Of a stretch of 64,000 nt of DNA, positions 62,260 through 64,000 are shown piece after piece. Each line of letters begins with the position of its first letter. The first letter of the stretch is position 1. The notes under the pieces were generated by a model that was not told where the DNA came from, ran no database searches, and was given only the letters and a program-made list of their open reading frames with translations. The stretch spans positions 62,001 through 126,000 of the forward strand of contig JBAZUK010000001.1 of the NCBI GenBank assembly GCA_041661445.1, in the 5' to 3' direction. A program made the position numbers and the translations under genes. The DNA is from JBAZUK01 sp041661445 (GTDB lineage: Bacteria; Chlamydiota; Chlamydiia; Chlamydiales; SM23-39).

Positions 62260-63630
62260 ATGATAAGTGCGATTAAGAAGATTTTTTCTATAAGTGAACT
62301 AAAAGCGAAAATAATATTTACACTTTTGCTGCTTCTAGTTTGCAGAATTGGAGCTTTTATTCCAGTACCTGGAATAAATCAGGAAGCTGCTTTGGCGTTA
62401 TATAAATCGGCATCTGGCGGCGGGCAAAACTTGTTTCAGCTTATGGATATTTTTTCAGGCGGTGCTTTTAAGCAACTTACAGTTGTAGCATTAGGAATTA
62501 TGCCGTATATATCGGCATCTATTATAATGCAGTTGTTAGTGGCAATAGTGCCATCTTTACAAAGAGAAATAAGAGAAAATCCTGAAACTGGACGAAGAAA
62601 AGTTGCAAAATATACGAGATTTGGCACGATTATTTTAGGTCTTCTTCAAGCTACATTTATTGCTCGATATGCACTAGGCATGAATATGAGTTATCCAGGG
62701 ATCGTTGCGAGTGAAATGTTAAATTCGACAATTGCAGGATTTCCGTGGTTATTTTACTTAACCGTGATGCTCACAATCACAACTGGAACTGTATTGTTAA
62801 TGTGGATAGGAGAACAAATTACTGAAAAAGGAATTGGAAATGGCATAAGCCTAATAATTACTGTTGGAATTTTAGCTTCCCTTCCTGGAACGATTGGTTC
62901 TTTATTAAAACAGCTTAATTTAGAATCGCAGGAAGTTGGTCAGCTTACATTTTCATCGCTTATGGTATTGATTGGTGTTTTTGTTGCAATAATTATTGGT
63001 ACTATTTTAATTATTCAGGGACAAAGACGAATCCCTGTTCAATATGCCAGAAGAGTTGTGGGAATTCATGAAGTGCAAGGATCTTCAGCACATATTCCTC
63101 TAAAAATTAATTATGCTGGTGTTATACCAGTGATTTTTGCTTCTTCATTATTAATGTTCCCAGCGACTATAGGTCAATTATTAGGTCAAGGTACCATCAT
63201 GGGTAAAATTGCTAATATGTTAACTCCAGGAAGCTGGGTTTATTTATGTTTGTATGTCTTTTTGATTTTATTTTTTACCTACTTTTGGACTGCAACTCAA
63301 TTTAATCCGGAGCAAATTGCCTCTGATATGAAAAAGAATGGAGCTTTTATTCCGGGTATCAGACAAGGAAAACCAACTCAAGAGTTTTTAGAAACAACAA
63401 TGAATAAAATTACTTTGATAGGCGGAGTTTTTTTAGCGTTTATCGCTATACTTCCAATATTAGTAAGTAAAGTTTTAGGTGTTGATCCGAGAATTAGTCA
63501 TTTTTTTGGAGGAACATCACTTTTGATTTTAGTGGGAGTTATTTTAGATACTACTCAGCAAATTGAATCTCATCTTTTAATGAAGAGATATGAAGGTTTT
63601 ATGAAAAAAGGAAAAATAAGAGGTAGATAA
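62260..63630 (+). CDS. secY: Protein translocase subunit SecY
   Basis: This 456-residue protein forms the Sec channel with ten membrane segments. It has RIGAFIPVPGINQEA, DIFSGGAFKQLTVVALGIMPYISASIIMQLL, QREIRENPETGRRKVAKYTR (the first signature loop) and the C-terminal YEGFMKKGKIRGR. Together with SecDF it makes up the export route for the many exported proteins in this window. Confidence 0.98.
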   Translation: MISAIKKIFSISELKAKIIFTLLLLLVCRIGAFIPVPGINQEAALALYKSASGGGQNLFQLMDIFSGGAFKQLTVVALGIMPYISASIIMQLLVAIVPSLQREIRENPETGRRKVAKYTRFGTIILGLLQATFIARYALGMNMSYPGIVASEMLNSTIAGFPWLFYLTVMLTITTGTVLLMWIGEQITEKGIGNGISLIITVGILASLPGTIGSLLKQLNLESQEVGQLTFSSLMVLIGVFVAIIIGTILIIQGQRRIPVQYARRVVGIHEVQGSSAHIPLKINYAGVIPVIFASSLLMFPATIGQLLGQGTIMGKIANMLTPGSWVYLCLYVFLILFFTYFWTATQFNPEQIASDMKKNGAFIPGIRQGKPTQEFLETTMNKITLIGGVFLAFIAILPILVSKVLGVDPRISHFFGGTSLLILVGVILDTTQQIESHLLMKRYEGFMKKGKIRGR

Positions 63631-63631
63631 C

Positions 63632-64000
63632 ATGCCAAGAATTATTGGAATAGATATTCCAGCTAATAAGAGATTAATAATTAGTTTAACATATATTTAC
63701 GGAATTGGAAACGCTTTATCGGAACAGATAATTAAAAAGTTAAAATTAAATCCAGACATGAAGGCCGCGCAACTAACAGATGAAGATGTAGCAAAGTTGA
63801 ACTCTATTTTGCAATCCGAATATGTTGTTGAAGGTGATTTGAGAAGACAAGTACAAAACAACATAAAACGGTTGGTTTCTATACATTGCTATAGAGGTTT
63901 AAGGCATAGACTAGGTCTCCCCGTAAGAGGTCAGAGAACTAGGTCAAATGCAAGGACTAGAAAAGGTAAAAAGAAAACAGTTGCCGGAAAGAAACAAGCA
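63632..64000 (+). CDS. rpsM: 30S ribosomal protein S13 (cut by the window end)
   Basis: The frame begins MPRIIGIDIPANKRLIISLTYIYGIG one base after secY and runs to the window edge without a stop: 123 codons, ending in a Lys-rich tail. It includes HCYRGLRHRLGLPVRGQRTRSNARTRKGKKKT, the conserved S13 C-terminal region. The family is about 122 residues long, so only the last few codons should be missing. Confidence 0.95.
   Translation, partial: MPRIIGIDIPANKRLIISLTYIYGIGNALSEQIIKKLKLNPDMKAAQLTDEDVAKLNSILQSEYVVEGDLRRQVQNNIKRLVSIHCYRGLRHRLGLPVRGQRTRSNARTRKGKKKTVAGKKQA

Noticed and set aside
1..64000. CRISPR arrays, insertion sequences, prophage genes, toxin-antitoxin pairs
   Set aside because: I found no spaced direct repeats, transposase, integrase or phage-like gene anywhere in the window.

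Overview
The window is about 64 kb of a very AT-rich (roughly 30% GC by eye) chromosome from a member of the Chlamydiae, most likely an environmental or deeply branching lineage rather than the genus Chlamydia. The evidence is an Npt-type ATP/ADP translocase, the UhpC hexose-phosphate carrier, the developmental regulator Euo, a fused SecDF, a MurA with Asp in place of the usual active-site Cys, and gene orders that match C. trachomatis blocks as I remember them. Almost every gene is housekeeping. I see no CRISPR array, insertion sequence, prophage, rRNA or tRNA gene.

Layout. 1-8 kb: mscS(+), then a minus-strand series of pgsA-dedA, npt, pgk (broken by an in-frame TGA at the codon of the catalytic arginine), dnaQ-like, tsaE and a CT538-like gene. 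8-19 kb: leucine-type dehydrogenase and argS (+), epmB and murA (-), ispF (+), a cysJ-like reductase (-), an unlisted 42-residue lipoprotein (+), gltX and the tail-specific protease (-). 19-30 kb: euo and a small membrane protein (+), recJ and a giant secDF (-), then uppS, cdsA and a cmk-plsC fusion (+). 30-43 kb: trxA and a DUF2905 protein (+), trmL-mip-hisS and an unknown gene (-), uhpC, dnaE, bamD-like, lptE-like and rsbW (+), a CT550-like gene (-), dacF-like (+). 43-46 kb: ksgA, a SurA-like chaperone and an RsmB-like methyltransferase (-). 46-54 kb (+): doxX-like, lnt, an unknown membrane protein, lpxC-fabZ-lpxA-fmt, a candidate inclusion-membrane protein at the Cap1/CT529 position, and a 48-codon prepilin-like ORF. 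54-64 kb (+): the ribosomal protein operon rplC to rpsM with secY, cut by the window end.

How the genes fit together. Envelope building dominates: lipid A (lpxC, fabZ, lpxA, lptE), phospholipids (cdsA, pgsA, plsC), lipoproteins (lnt), peptidoglycan or division (murA, uppS, dacF), and outer-membrane assembly and export (secDF, secY, bamD-like, surA-like, mip). Parasitic metabolism is shown by ATP and hexose-phosphate import. Euo and RsbW are regulators of the developmental and sigma-factor kind.

The points most worth a second look are the pgk nonsense codon, the Inc-like protein at the Cap1 locus with the prepilin-like ORF behind it, the tiny lipoprotein at the omcA position, the cmk-plsC fusion, and several palindromes or hairpins in promoter regions. 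Locus numbers (CT...) and synteny statements are from memory and were not searched.
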